Shown here piece after piece: positions 6,733 through 13,483 of a stretch of DNA of 13,548 nt. Numbering within the stretch: the first letter of the stretch is position 1; each line of letters opens with the position of its first letter. The stretch is from an uncultured Pseudomonadota bacterium (lineage in GTDB: Bacteria > Myxococcota_A > UBA796 > UBA9615). The translations under genes were made by a program, and so were the position numbers. Below the pieces are notes generated by a model that saw nothing but the letters and a program-made list of their open reading frames with translations, was not told the DNA's origin and searched no databases. Location of the stretch: positions 1 through 13,548 of the forward strand of contig CALCXL010000080.1 in the NCBI GenBank assembly GCA_937907595.1. The letters are read 5' to 3'.

Positions 6733-9102
6733 GTGACCGCTCCGCGCGTCCAGCGGCTCCTGGTCGCGGCCTACGTCGCCGTGATCGCCCTGGTCCTGGG
6801 CTGGACCCACGGCCCGCGCCTGGTCTGGACGGTGCTGATCGCGGCGCTGCCGGCCTTCTTCGTGCTCGGCGGCTTCCACCTCTGGCGTCGCATCTGCCCG
6901 CTGTCCTTCTTCAGCCAGATCCCGGTGATGCTCGGCCGCGGCGGCACCCGAAAGTGGGGCGGTCGCTTCGCGGCGCAGCCCCTGTTGCTGCCCTTCGCGG
7001 TGATGCTGGTGGCGCTGTCCCTCCGCCTCCTGGCGACCAACGGCACGCCCTGGGCGCTGGCGGCCTTGCTGGTGGGCGCGGCGGCGGCGGCGGCGGCGAC
7101 GGGGGCGATCTTCCGGGGCAAGACCTGGTGCAACGCGGTCTGCCCGGTGGGGCTGGTGGAGCGCATCTACACCGAGCCCGTGCGGCTGATGGACACCGCC
7201 AACTCCCAGTGCGCAACCTGCTCGGCCTGCACGCCGCGCTGCCCGGACATCGACGTGGAGCAGGGCTACTGGAAGGCCGCCGACGGGCCCAGCCGACGCG
7301 CGATCTGGTTCGCCTGGCCCGGCGTGGTCGGCGGCTTCTACCTGCACTATTTCCTGCAGGCGGGGGACTGGGGCTGGTACTTCGACGGCGCCTGGGCCTA
7401 CCAGACCGACCAGGCCAGTCACCTGCTGTCGGCGGGCTACTCCTTCGCCGCCATCCCCCGCGTGGTGGCCGCGCCGCTGACCCTGCTGACCTGCGCCACC
7501 CTGAGCCACGCGCTCTTCTCGGCGGGGGAGGGGGCCTTCCTCCGCCGCGCCCCCGACGACGCCGCCCGGGCCCGCGTCCAGCACCGCGCCCTGGCCGTCG
7601 CCGGCTTCGTCGCCTTCAACCTCTTCTACGCCTTCGCCGGGCAGCCCACGCTGCAGGCGGGCCCCGGCTGGCTGCGCTGGGGGGTGGCGACGCTGGTGGT
7701 GGGCTCGAGCACGCTGTTGCTGCTGCGTCGATGGGTCCGGGACGAGGCCACGTTCGTGCAGGACCGCTTCGCGAAGAAGCTGGCGAAGCGTTGGAAGTGG
7801 GGCGACGCCGACCGCGACCGCGCGGCCCCGGAGCTGGTCGTCATCCACCACGAGCGCACCCGGGCCCGGCAGGAGCGCCTGGAGGCCTACGAGCAGACGC
7901 TGCAGGAGTTGGCGTCCGAGGGCACGGTCAGCCGCGAGGGGCTGGCGCTGCTGGGGTCGGTGCGGGCCACCCTGGGGGTCTCCGACGGCGAGCACCGGGC
8001 GATCGTGGCGAAGCTGGAGGCCGATCGTCGGGACCTCTTCGACCCCGATCGTGCCGCCGATCGCGCGGCCGACCTGCAGCGATCGCAGTACCGGGCGGAG
8101 GTGGAGCGGGCGGTGGAGTTGGCCGCCGACGCGGGGCGCACCCTGGACGACACGGCCCTGGCGCGGCTCCGGCAGGCCCACGGGGTGAGCGCGGCGCTGC
8201 ACGGCGAGGTCCTGGCCGAGCTCCTGAACCCGCAAACGGGCCTGGCCCGGCGGCTGCGCGCGGAGGCGGAGCGGCTGGTGGAGTTGGGGCGGATCGCGGC
8301 GTCGACGGGGGACCTGTCCGTCGATCAGCCGGCGCGGGCGGACCTGCTGGTGCTCGCCTGCTCCCACGCTGGTCGTCCGGTGAGCGAGTCGCTGCGCGGC
8401 ATCCTGGCGGCGGCGCGGGACGAGCGGGGGGAGCTCCCCGACCTGGCCAGCCCCGATCCCATCGCCCGGGGTGCTGCGGCGCAGTCCCTGCTCGGGGCGG
8501 GGGGATCAACCGCGACCGTAGGGCCTCCATCGACCGTCGAGCCCGCTGCCGAGCCCGCGTCGGTCGACGACGGGTCCACTCCCCAACTCCCCCTGCACGC
8601 CGCCTGCGCCGACGCGGACCCCTGGGTGGCCCTCGCGGCGGCCGAGCTGCTGCGCGCGTCGGGCCGATCGCTGCCGGTGGATGCCCCCGAACCTCCCGTC
8701 GGCCTGGACCGGCTGCTGCAGCTCCGGGCGGTGGAGCTGCTGGTGGAGCTGGGGCCGGAGGATCTGCTGGCGGTCGCCTCGGTCGTGCAGCCCCGGGAGC
8801 TGGCCACAGCGGACGTGGTCTGCCGCCAGGGCGAAGCGGGCGACGACGTCTTCCTGGTCACGGGCGGTCGGCTGGAGGCGCGCGTCGACGGCGTCAGCGT
8901 GGGCACCTTCGGACCGGGGCAGGCCCTGGGCGAGCTGGCGGTGCTGTCCCCGGCCCCCCGCGCGGCGACGGTGCAGGCGGCCGAGCCCTCGTCGTTGTTG
9001 GTGTTGCCCGGACCGCGCTTCCGCGACTTGATCCGCGACCACCCCACTTTGGCCGAGGCCCTGCTCCGTCAGCTGGCGCGTCGGGCGCAGCGCTCGGCCT
9101 GA
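6733..9102 (+). CDS. Membrane 4Fe-4S protein fused to helical repeats and a cyclic-nucleotide-binding domain
   Basis: The product is 789 residues; GTG at 6733 lies 8 bases after tpx and has no Shine-Dalgarno, suggesting coupled translation. Residues 1-330 are a multispan membrane region (about eight hydrophobic segments, e.g. 5-25, 30-50, 76-96, 100-120, 236-258, 306-326). It carries iron-sulfur motifs like those of NapH/NosR/CcoG-type membrane ferredoxins: C55 in WRRICP, C133/C137 in WCNAVCPVG, and C160-C163-C166-C170 in QCATCSACTPRCP, a full CxxCxxCxxxCP set. Residues 377-500 are charged and helical, with two similar units starting at Y386 and Y453 (compare EGLALLGSVRATLGVS and TALARLRQAHGVS). 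Residues about 500-665 are Ala/Leu-rich and possibly HEAT-like. Residues 670-789 are a cyclic-nucleotide-binding domain whose phosphate cassette is intact (G733, E734, and R743 in PRAATV). I infer a membrane electron carrier controlled by cAMP or cGMP; partners are unknown. Confidence 0.8.
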   Translation: MTAPRVQRLLVAAYVAVIALVLGWTHGPRLVWTVLIAALPAFFVLGGFHLWRRICPLSFFSQIPVMLGRGGTRKWGGRFAAQPLLLPFAVMLVALSLRLLATNGTPWALAALLVGAAAAAAATGAIFRGKTWCNAVCPVGLVERIYTEPVRLMDTANSQCATCSACTPRCPDIDVEQGYWKAADGPSRRAIWFAWPGVVGGFYLHYFLQAGDWGWYFDGAWAYQTDQASHLLSAGYSFAAIPRVVAAPLTLLTCATLSHALFSAGEGAFLRRAPDDAARARVQHRALAVAGFVAFNLFYAFAGQPTLQAGPGWLRWGVATLVVGSSTLLLLRRWVRDEATFVQDRFAKKLAKRWKWGDADRDRAAPELVVIHHERTRARQERLEAYEQTLQELASEGTVSREGLALLGSVRATLGVSDGEHRAIVAKLEADRRDLFDPDRAADRAADLQRSQYRAEVERAVELAADAGRTLDDTALARLRQAHGVSAALHGEVLAELLNPQTGLARRLRAEAERLVELGRIAASTGDLSVDQPARADLLVLACSHAGRPVSESLRGILAAARDERGELPDLASPDPIARGAAAQSLLGAGGSTATVGPPSTVEPAAEPASVDDGSTPQLPLHAACADADPWVALAAAELLRASGRSLPVDAPEPPVGLDRLLQLRAVELLVELGPEDLLAVASVVQPRELATADVVCRQGEAGDDVFLVTGGRLEARVDGVSVGTFGPGQALGELAVLSPAPRAATVQAAEPSSLLVLPGPRFRDLIRDHPTLAEALLRQLARRAQRSA

Positions 9103-11523
9103 TCAGCCGCCCCAGAGCAGGTCCTGGAGCTCGCCGGGCTGGAGCAGGCCCAGGGCGCCGGAGCCGGCGCTCTCCTCGTCGAAGGGGCTGGACTCGGGGT
9201 TCTGCTGCAGCTCGGCGGTCCAGCGGGAGATGAGCAGGGGTACGGGCTCGGGCAGGTGGTCGCCGGTGTTGCTGTCCGTGCCGTGGTCGGAGGAGACGAC
9301 GATGCGCAGGCCCTCGGACACGTCGGGGCGGCCCCGCAGCATCCGGCCCAGGGCGGCGTCGACGCGCTCGATGTAGGCCTTCTTCTCCAGGGGGCGGCGG
9401 TCGTGGGCGGCGATGTCGGTGCCCTTGAGGTGGATGACGACCAGGCCCCGGTCGGCCAGCAGGCTGGCGGCGGCGCGCAGCTTGGCGTCGATGTCGGTGT
9501 CCAGGTTGGCGGTCATGGCGCGGCTGCTCACCGGCTGCAGTCCGACGGCGCGGGCGACGCCCTGGGCGGTGGAGCAGCCCGCCACCATCGCCGCGTGCTC
9601 GGGCGACATGCGGGGGGCCGGGCGGGCGCCGGCGGAGGCGGCCCCCCGGGTGATGATGCAGTTGGCCACCGGCTCGCCGCGGGAGGCCCGGGCGGCGTTG
9701 ATGGGGTGGGCGGCCAGGTGGCTGGCGGCGTGGGTCAGCAGCTCCTCCAGGGCGGCGGCGGTGCGGGCCGCGGCGGGGCTGTCGTCCAGGGGCCGCGCGG
9801 GCTGGATGCGCTGGTCCAGGGCGTGGCTGCCGGGGTCGGTGTCGGAGACGGCGGGGCTGAGGCCGGGCCCGCGGAGCATGACGACGACGCGGTGCTCGTG
9901 GGCGGCGCGCAGGGAGCCGCGCAGGCCGCCGCTGAGGGGCACGTCGAGCAGCTCGGCCAGCAGGTCCTTGGTGCCCGAGCGGATGCGGCCGGCGCGGCGA
10001 TCCAGGAGCTCCGCCGCGCCGTGCCGGGTGGCCAGGTTGCCGCGCAGCAGGATCGCGTCCCGCGGCGGGTCCATGCCCAGCCCCAGGGCCTCCAGGAGGC
10101 CGCGGCCGATGGGTCCCGCGCCCGGAGGCATGGGGCCGGCCAGCAAGGACATGAGGCCCTCGTCGGTCTCCGGGAGCTCGCCGCGGCCGGTGCCGGTCTG
10201 GATCAGGCCCTGACCGCCCGCGGCGGCGAGCAGGCGCAGGGTGGGGGCGTCGGCGGCGGCGAGGGGGGTGAGGCCGCCCAGGGCCGCGTTGGGCCGGTCG
10301 GGCATGCCGTCGAGGATGAGGAAGAGGGTGCGGGGTCGAAGGGGCCCGGGATCGACCAGGGGGGCCTCTGACGGCCCGAACTCGACGGTGCGGCTGAGGA
10401 CCTCGATGACCTGGTCGACGGCGTCGGTGACCTCGTCGTTGGAGACGACCAGGGCGCCGTGGCGGTCGGCGCCCTCGAGCAGATCGTCCTGGATCCAGCG
10501 CACGGCCTGGAACGAATCCAGGTAGTCGCTGGAGGCGCGGCGGGGTTGGGTGAGGGCGCGGCGGGGGAAGCGGCGCTTGTGCGACTTCTCGCTCGGCACA
10601 GCCAGGACCAGCCCGGCGAGGGTGACGCCCGCGTCGGCCGGCGCGTAGCGGTGGAAGGGGGGGCGGAGGTGCACGCCCTCGACGACCAGGGGGGTGGCCT
10701 CGCGGGCGGCGCGGCGGACGACGGCCCGCACGGCCACGGCGACCTGTTCGGCCTGCTGCCGGAACCCGGCCAGGACGCGCTCGCGGGGGTCGGACAGGGC
10801 CTGCCCGCCCAGGGTCATGCCCCGGAAGCTGTGGTCGTGCAGGCCGGGCACGACCTCCCGGGGCAACACGGCGCGCATGGCCTCGCGCAGCATGTCGGTG
10901 CTGGTGACGTGGGAGATGCCCAGGCGGAAGGCGAGCTCGGTGGCCAGGGTGCTCTTGCCGGTGCCCGTCGCGCCGCCGATCAGGATGACCAGGGGCTGGC
11001 GCGCGCGGCGGACCGACGTGATGAGGTCGTAGCGGCGGCCGGCCCGGGCCCCGAAGCGATCGGCCAGGACCTGTCGGACCAGGGCTTCGGCGCGGGGCTC
11101 GTCGGCGACCCCCGGATCGGAGTCGGCCAGGGCGTCCTCCACCTCGCGGGCCAGGGTCAAGGCCTCCTGGGGGGTGAGGCCGGCGGTGAGGGCGAAGCGG
11201 AGCAGGCGCTCGCCGGTGAAGGGGGAGTTGCCCCCGGCGCGGCGTCCGGCCTCGCCCCGTCCGCCGTGCTGGGGGGCGTGGCCCAGGGAGCTGCGGGCCA
11301 GCTCGTCGATGGTCCGCTCCAGCTCCTCGGTGCTGATCTCGGGCCGGTCCCGGAGGTCGTCGCGCAGCTGGGCCGAGTGCTCGAAGGCCTGGGCCATGCT
11401 GAGGCCGCGGGCCAGGAGCGCGGCGGTGACCATGCCCGTCTGGAAGCGCCAGGAGCCCTCAGGCCCCACCACGACGGTCTTCGAACCCCTCTTCTTGCCC
11501 GACATGCGCCAAGGGTAGGCCAT
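9103..11523 (-). CDS. Fusion: 2-phosphoglycerate-kinase-like domain + archaeal-type phosphoglycerate mutase
   Basis: The product is 806 residues from ATG at 11523, which has a G-rich (GGCGGGGGGG) upstream stretch; ATGs at 11544 and 11505 are alternatives. Residues about 13-78 and 100-173 are two ATP-cone-like helical units, as found before 2-phosphoglycerate kinases. Residues about 178-390 are the P-loop kinase: Walker A GGATGTGKST (K190, S191), then RLGISHVTSTDMLREAMR. That family makes 2,3-bisphosphoglycerate from 2-phosphoglycerate in methanogens; plant relatives act in phytate metabolism. Residues about 398-806 match the archaeal-type cofactor-independent phosphoglycerate mutase (alkaline-phosphatase superfamily): LILDGMPDRP (D405), PETDEGLMSLLAG, KGTDIAAHD (D703, H707), SSDHGTDSNTGDH (D746, H747) and the closing SAGSGALGLL. 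The nucleophile position, Ser in the family's PGSD motif, appears to be T453. It follows the PiT gene closely and ends back to back with the convergent 4Fe-4S gene. Domain calls are firm; the physiological reaction is inferred. Confidence 0.83.
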   Translation of the reverse strand: MAYPWRMSGKKRGSKTVVVGPEGSWRFQTGMVTAALLARGLSMAQAFEHSAQLRDDLRDRPEISTEELERTIDELARSSLGHAPQHGGRGEAGRRAGGNSPFTGERLLRFALTAGLTPQEALTLAREVEDALADSDPGVADEPRAEALVRQVLADRFGARAGRRYDLITSVRRARQPLVILIGGATGTGKSTLATELAFRLGISHVTSTDMLREAMRAVLPREVVPGLHDHSFRGMTLGGQALSDPRERVLAGFRQQAEQVAVAVRAVVRRAAREATPLVVEGVHLRPPFHRYAPADAGVTLAGLVLAVPSEKSHKRRFPRRALTQPRRASSDYLDSFQAVRWIQDDLLEGADRHGALVVSNDEVTDAVDQVIEVLSRTVEFGPSEAPLVDPGPLRPRTLFLILDGMPDRPNAALGGLTPLAAADAPTLRLLAAAGGQGLIQTGTGRGELPETDEGLMSLLAGPMPPGAGPIGRGLLEALGLGMDPPRDAILLRGNLATRHGAAELLDRRAGRIRSGTKDLLAELLDVPLSGGLRGSLRAAHEHRVVVMLRGPGLSPAVSDTDPGSHALDQRIQPARPLDDSPAAARTAAALEELLTHAASHLAAHPINAARASRGEPVANCIITRGAASAGARPAPRMSPEHAAMVAGCSTAQGVARAVGLQPVSSRAMTANLDTDIDAKLRAAASLLADRGLVVIHLKGTDIAAHDRRPLEKKAYIERVDAALGRMLRGRPDVSEGLRIVVSSDHGTDSNTGDHLPEPVPLLISRWTAELQQNPESSPFDEESAGSGALGLLQPGELQDLLWGG

Positions 11524-11537
11524 CGCCCCCCCGCCGT

Positions 11538-11559
11538 GTCCCATCGTGCGTCGATGGAC
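11538..11559 (-). other. Hairpin between the PiT and kinase-mutase genes
   Basis: On the minus strand CCATCG and CGATGG form a 6-base-pair stem around a 5-base loop, extendable by two more pairs (GT with AC) across a single bulged G. It fills most of the 51 bases between the PiT stop and the ATG at 11523, and the ATG at 11544 falls inside the stem. It may tune translation or RNA processing between the two genes, or disfavour the 11544 start. There is no T-run. Confidence 0.35.
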
Positions 11560-11574
11560 GGTCGACTGCGCCTG

Positions 11575-12684
11575 CTACAGGGCGATGGCCACGCCGGCGG
11601 CCAGGGCAGCGGCCACGGGCAGGGTGAGCACCCAGGCCCCGACGATGCCCCCGATCACGCGCCAGTCGGCGCTGCCGGTGTGCATGCCGATGCCGAAGAT
11701 GGCGCCGGTGGAGACGTGGGTGGTGGAGACGGGGGAGCCGAGCAGGGACGCGCCGATGACCAGGGTGGAGGCGATGACGTTGGCGACCAGGCCCTGGCCC
11801 CGGTTCATCGACGTGATCCGGTGCCCCAGGGTCTCGGCGATGCGGCGGGACAGGACGATCCCGCCGCCGGCCATCGCCAAGGCGACCACGGCCAACGACA
11901 CCCGGGGGTCCAGCCCGGACCAGCCGGCGGCGACGAGGAGGGCCAGGACCTTGGGGGTGTCGTTGAGCCCCCGCGCGAAGCCCAGGGCGAAGCCGGAGCC
12001 GACGTGCAGGGAGTCCACGACGCTCTGGGCGGAGACGCCGACGACGTCGCCGCCGTACCGCCGCTCGCAGGCGCTGGCCTCGTCCACGGTGAGGGCGCGG
12101 CCGGAGCGTTGGAGGGCGAGGCCGCCGCCGGGGAGGGGCACGACGGCCTCGGTCTGGCCTGCCACGCAGATGCAGGTCTGTTCGTGCCATCCCAGGCGAC
12201 GTCGCAGGGCGCGGGCCAGGGGGTAGAGGGTGGCGGCGGCGCCGAGGGCGAGCAGGGGGCTGACGGCGAGGGGGAGGAAGTACTTGCCGCCCAGGGCGCC
12301 CCAGGCGAGGTCGGCGGGGGCGAGGGCGAGGCCGGCGCCGACGAGGCCGCCGATGAGGGCGTGGGTGGTGGAGATGGGCACGCCGAAGCGGGAGGCGAGG
12401 AGCACGGTGGTGGCGGCGCCGAAGCCGACGGCGATGAGGAAGGTGGGGTCTCCCACGACGGCGGCGGGCACCAGGCCCTTGCCGGAGAAGGCCTTGAGCA
12501 GGGAGCCGGCCAGCAGGACGGATCCCAGGGACCCCGTGGCCTGGGCGGCGGTGGCCAGGGTCAGGGCCTGACGGTAGGTGACGGTGCCGGAGCCGTAGAG
12601 GGTGGCGGTGGCCTTGAAGTTGTCGTTGGAGCCGTTGGCCCAGGCCAGGAGCAGGGCGCAGAGGAGGAGGGCGACGACCGTCAT
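11575..12684 (-). CDS. PiT-family inorganic phosphate transporter
   Basis: The product is 369 residues of a PiT/Pho-4 permease, an inner-membrane phosphate importer driven by an ion gradient. It shows the family's inverted two-half design: N-terminal half with GSNDNFKATATLYGSGT (GSND 18-21) and GVPISTTHALIGG (STTH 105-108); C-terminal half with GLNDTPKVLALL (GLND 239-242) and GSPVSTTHVSTGAIFG (STTH 320-323). The rest is almost continuous hydrophobic helix. A central loop (about 163-225) is Cys-containing (C171, C173, C206), which could bind metal or be redox sensitive; this is speculation. The length is on the short side for PiT but both halves are complete. The ATG at 12684 is at the very start of the first helix; no Shine-Dalgarno is visible. 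It is cotranscribed with the kinase-mutase fusion downstream and diverges from the microcompartment genes. Confidence 0.87.
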   Translation of the reverse strand: MTVVALLLCALLLAWANGSNDNFKATATLYGSGTVTYRQALTLATAAQATGSLGSVLLAGSLLKAFSGKGLVPAAVVGDPTFLIAVGFGAATTVLLASRFGVPISTTHALIGGLVGAGLALAPADLAWGALGGKYFLPLAVSPLLALGAAATLYPLARALRRRLGWHEQTCICVAGQTEAVVPLPGGGLALQRSGRALTVDEASACERRYGGDVVGVSAQSVVDSLHVGSGFALGFARGLNDTPKVLALLVAAGWSGLDPRVSLAVVALAMAGGGIVLSRRIAETLGHRITSMNRGQGLVANVIASTLVIGASLLGSPVSTTHVSTGAIFGIGMHTGSADWRVIGGIVGAWVLTLPVAAALAAGVAIAL

Positions 12685-12822
12685 GAGGTGCCGACGATGC
12701 CAGGGCGGAGGGCGTTACGTCGGAAACCGGGGGATGCCCGGCCACGGTCCCCGCCTCCCCACCTTGACTTCACGGCCCCGCCCGCGTGAAATGCGACCCT
12801 CTTTGCACCCGGGAACCCCGAA
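12685..12822. promoter_or_regulatory. Divergent intergenic region between PiT and the microcompartment genes
   Basis: These 138 bases must carry promoters for both directions. The plus-strand promoter is listed separately. A small hairpin, CCGGG (12727-12731) with CCCGG (12737-12741), lies in the middle and could be an operator or chance. No convincing promoter is seen for the minus-strand PiT gene; a weak TAACGC-like -10 around 12710-12716 on the minus strand is the best guess. Confidence 0.4.
12764..12792 (+). promoter_or_regulatory. Sigma-70-like promoter of the microcompartment operon
   Basis: TTGACT (12764-12769, 5 of 6 to TTGACA) and TGAAAT (12787-12792, 4 of 6 to TATAAT) are separated by exactly 17 bases. 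Transcription would start near 12799, giving a leader of about 24 bases before the ATG at 12823, with a weak GGGAA ribosome site at 12811. It is the best-formed promoter in the window. Confidence 0.55.
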
Positions 12823-13446
12823 ATGCTGACCCTCCGTGGCTATTGCTACATCGACAGCCTGCAGCCCCACCTCGCGTCGTTCATCGGCACCACGGCGAAG
12901 GGCTTTCTCCCTGTGCCGGGGCAGGCGTCGCTCTGGATCGAGACGGCGCCGGGCATGGTGATCAACTCGCTGACGGACGTGGCCTTGAAGGCCACGGACT
13001 GCATGCCGGCGATCCAGCTGGTGGAGCGGGCCTTCGGCGCGCTGGAGCTGCACCACGACGACAAGGGTCAGGTGCTGGCCGCGGGCGCGGCGATCCTGGA
13101 GCACGTGGGGTTGAAGGAGGAGGAGCGGGTCAAGCCGAAGGTGGTCTCGGACCAGATCATCCGCTCGATCGAGCCCTACCAGACGCAGCTGATCAACCGG
13201 ATCCGGTACGGGCAGATGATCGTGCCCGGGGAGTCGTTGTTCATCCTGGAGTGCGTGCCGGCCTGTTACATCGTGCTGGCCGCGAACGAGGCCGAGAAGG
13301 CCGCGAATGTGAACCTGGTCGAGATGCGCTCCATCGGCGCGTTCGGCCGTCTGTACATGGGTGGAACGGAAGCAGAGATCGACTGCGCCCGGGAAGCCGC
13401 ACTCGCCGCCCTCAACTCGCTGAGTGGTGTCGAACTCACGAAGTAG
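12823..13446 (+). CDS. Bacterial microcompartment shell protein, tandem-domain (BMC-T) type
   Basis: The product is 207 residues with two BMC domains, so it should form a pseudohexameric trimer tile in a protein shell around an enzyme core. Domain 1 (about 1-97) has TAPGMVINSLTDVALKATD then RAFGALELHHDDKGQVLAAG. Domain 2 (about 108-205) has CVPACYIVLAANEAEKAANV then RSIGAFGRLYMGGTEAEID; the ADxALKAA/ANEAEKAAN helix and the G-x-x-G-strand pattern are the BMC signature. Each domain has about 35 residues before that helix and ends straight after the second helix (ALAALNSLSGVELTK) without the usual last strand, which suggests the circularly permuted type seen in EutL/PduB and stacked-trimer tiles that can have gated pores. 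Five cysteines (C8, C60, C143, C148, C188) are present. It heads an operon and is followed 37 bases later by a BMC-H gene. The shell call is firm; the permutation and the cargo type are inferred. Confidence 0.85.
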   Translation: MLTLRGYCYIDSLQPHLASFIGTTAKGFLPVPGQASLWIETAPGMVINSLTDVALKATDCMPAIQLVERAFGALELHHDDKGQVLAAGAAILEHVGLKEEERVKPKVVSDQIIRSIEPYQTQLINRIRYGQMIVPGESLFILECVPACYIVLAANEAEKAANVNLVEMRSIGAFGRLYMGGTEAEIDCAREAALAALNSLSGVELTK

Positions 13447-13449
13447 ACC

Positions 13450-13464
13450 CGCGGCCTCGCCGCG
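13450..13464 (+). other. Hairpin between the two shell-protein genes
   Basis: CGCGGC (13450-13455) and GCCGCG (13459-13464) form a perfect 6-base-pair GC stem with a CTC loop, beginning four bases after the BMC-T stop and ending 19 bases before the BMC-H start. There is no T-run. It could stabilise or partially attenuate the message and so set the ratio of minor (BMC-T) to major (BMC-H) tiles. Confidence 0.35.
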
Positions 13465-13483
13465 CATCTGGAGCTGAACAGCA

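Noticed and set aside
6673..8367. Minus-strand frame opposite the 4Fe-4S gene
   Set aside because: It is Arg/Gln/His-rich with no recognisable domain; the plus strand has cysteine cluster motifs and membrane helices.
10459..12789. Long plus-strand open frame opposite PiT and the kinase-mutase gene
   Set aside because: It is Gly/Ala/Gln/Asp-rich low-complexity sequence crossing two recognised genes and an intergenic region; it is an antisense artefact.
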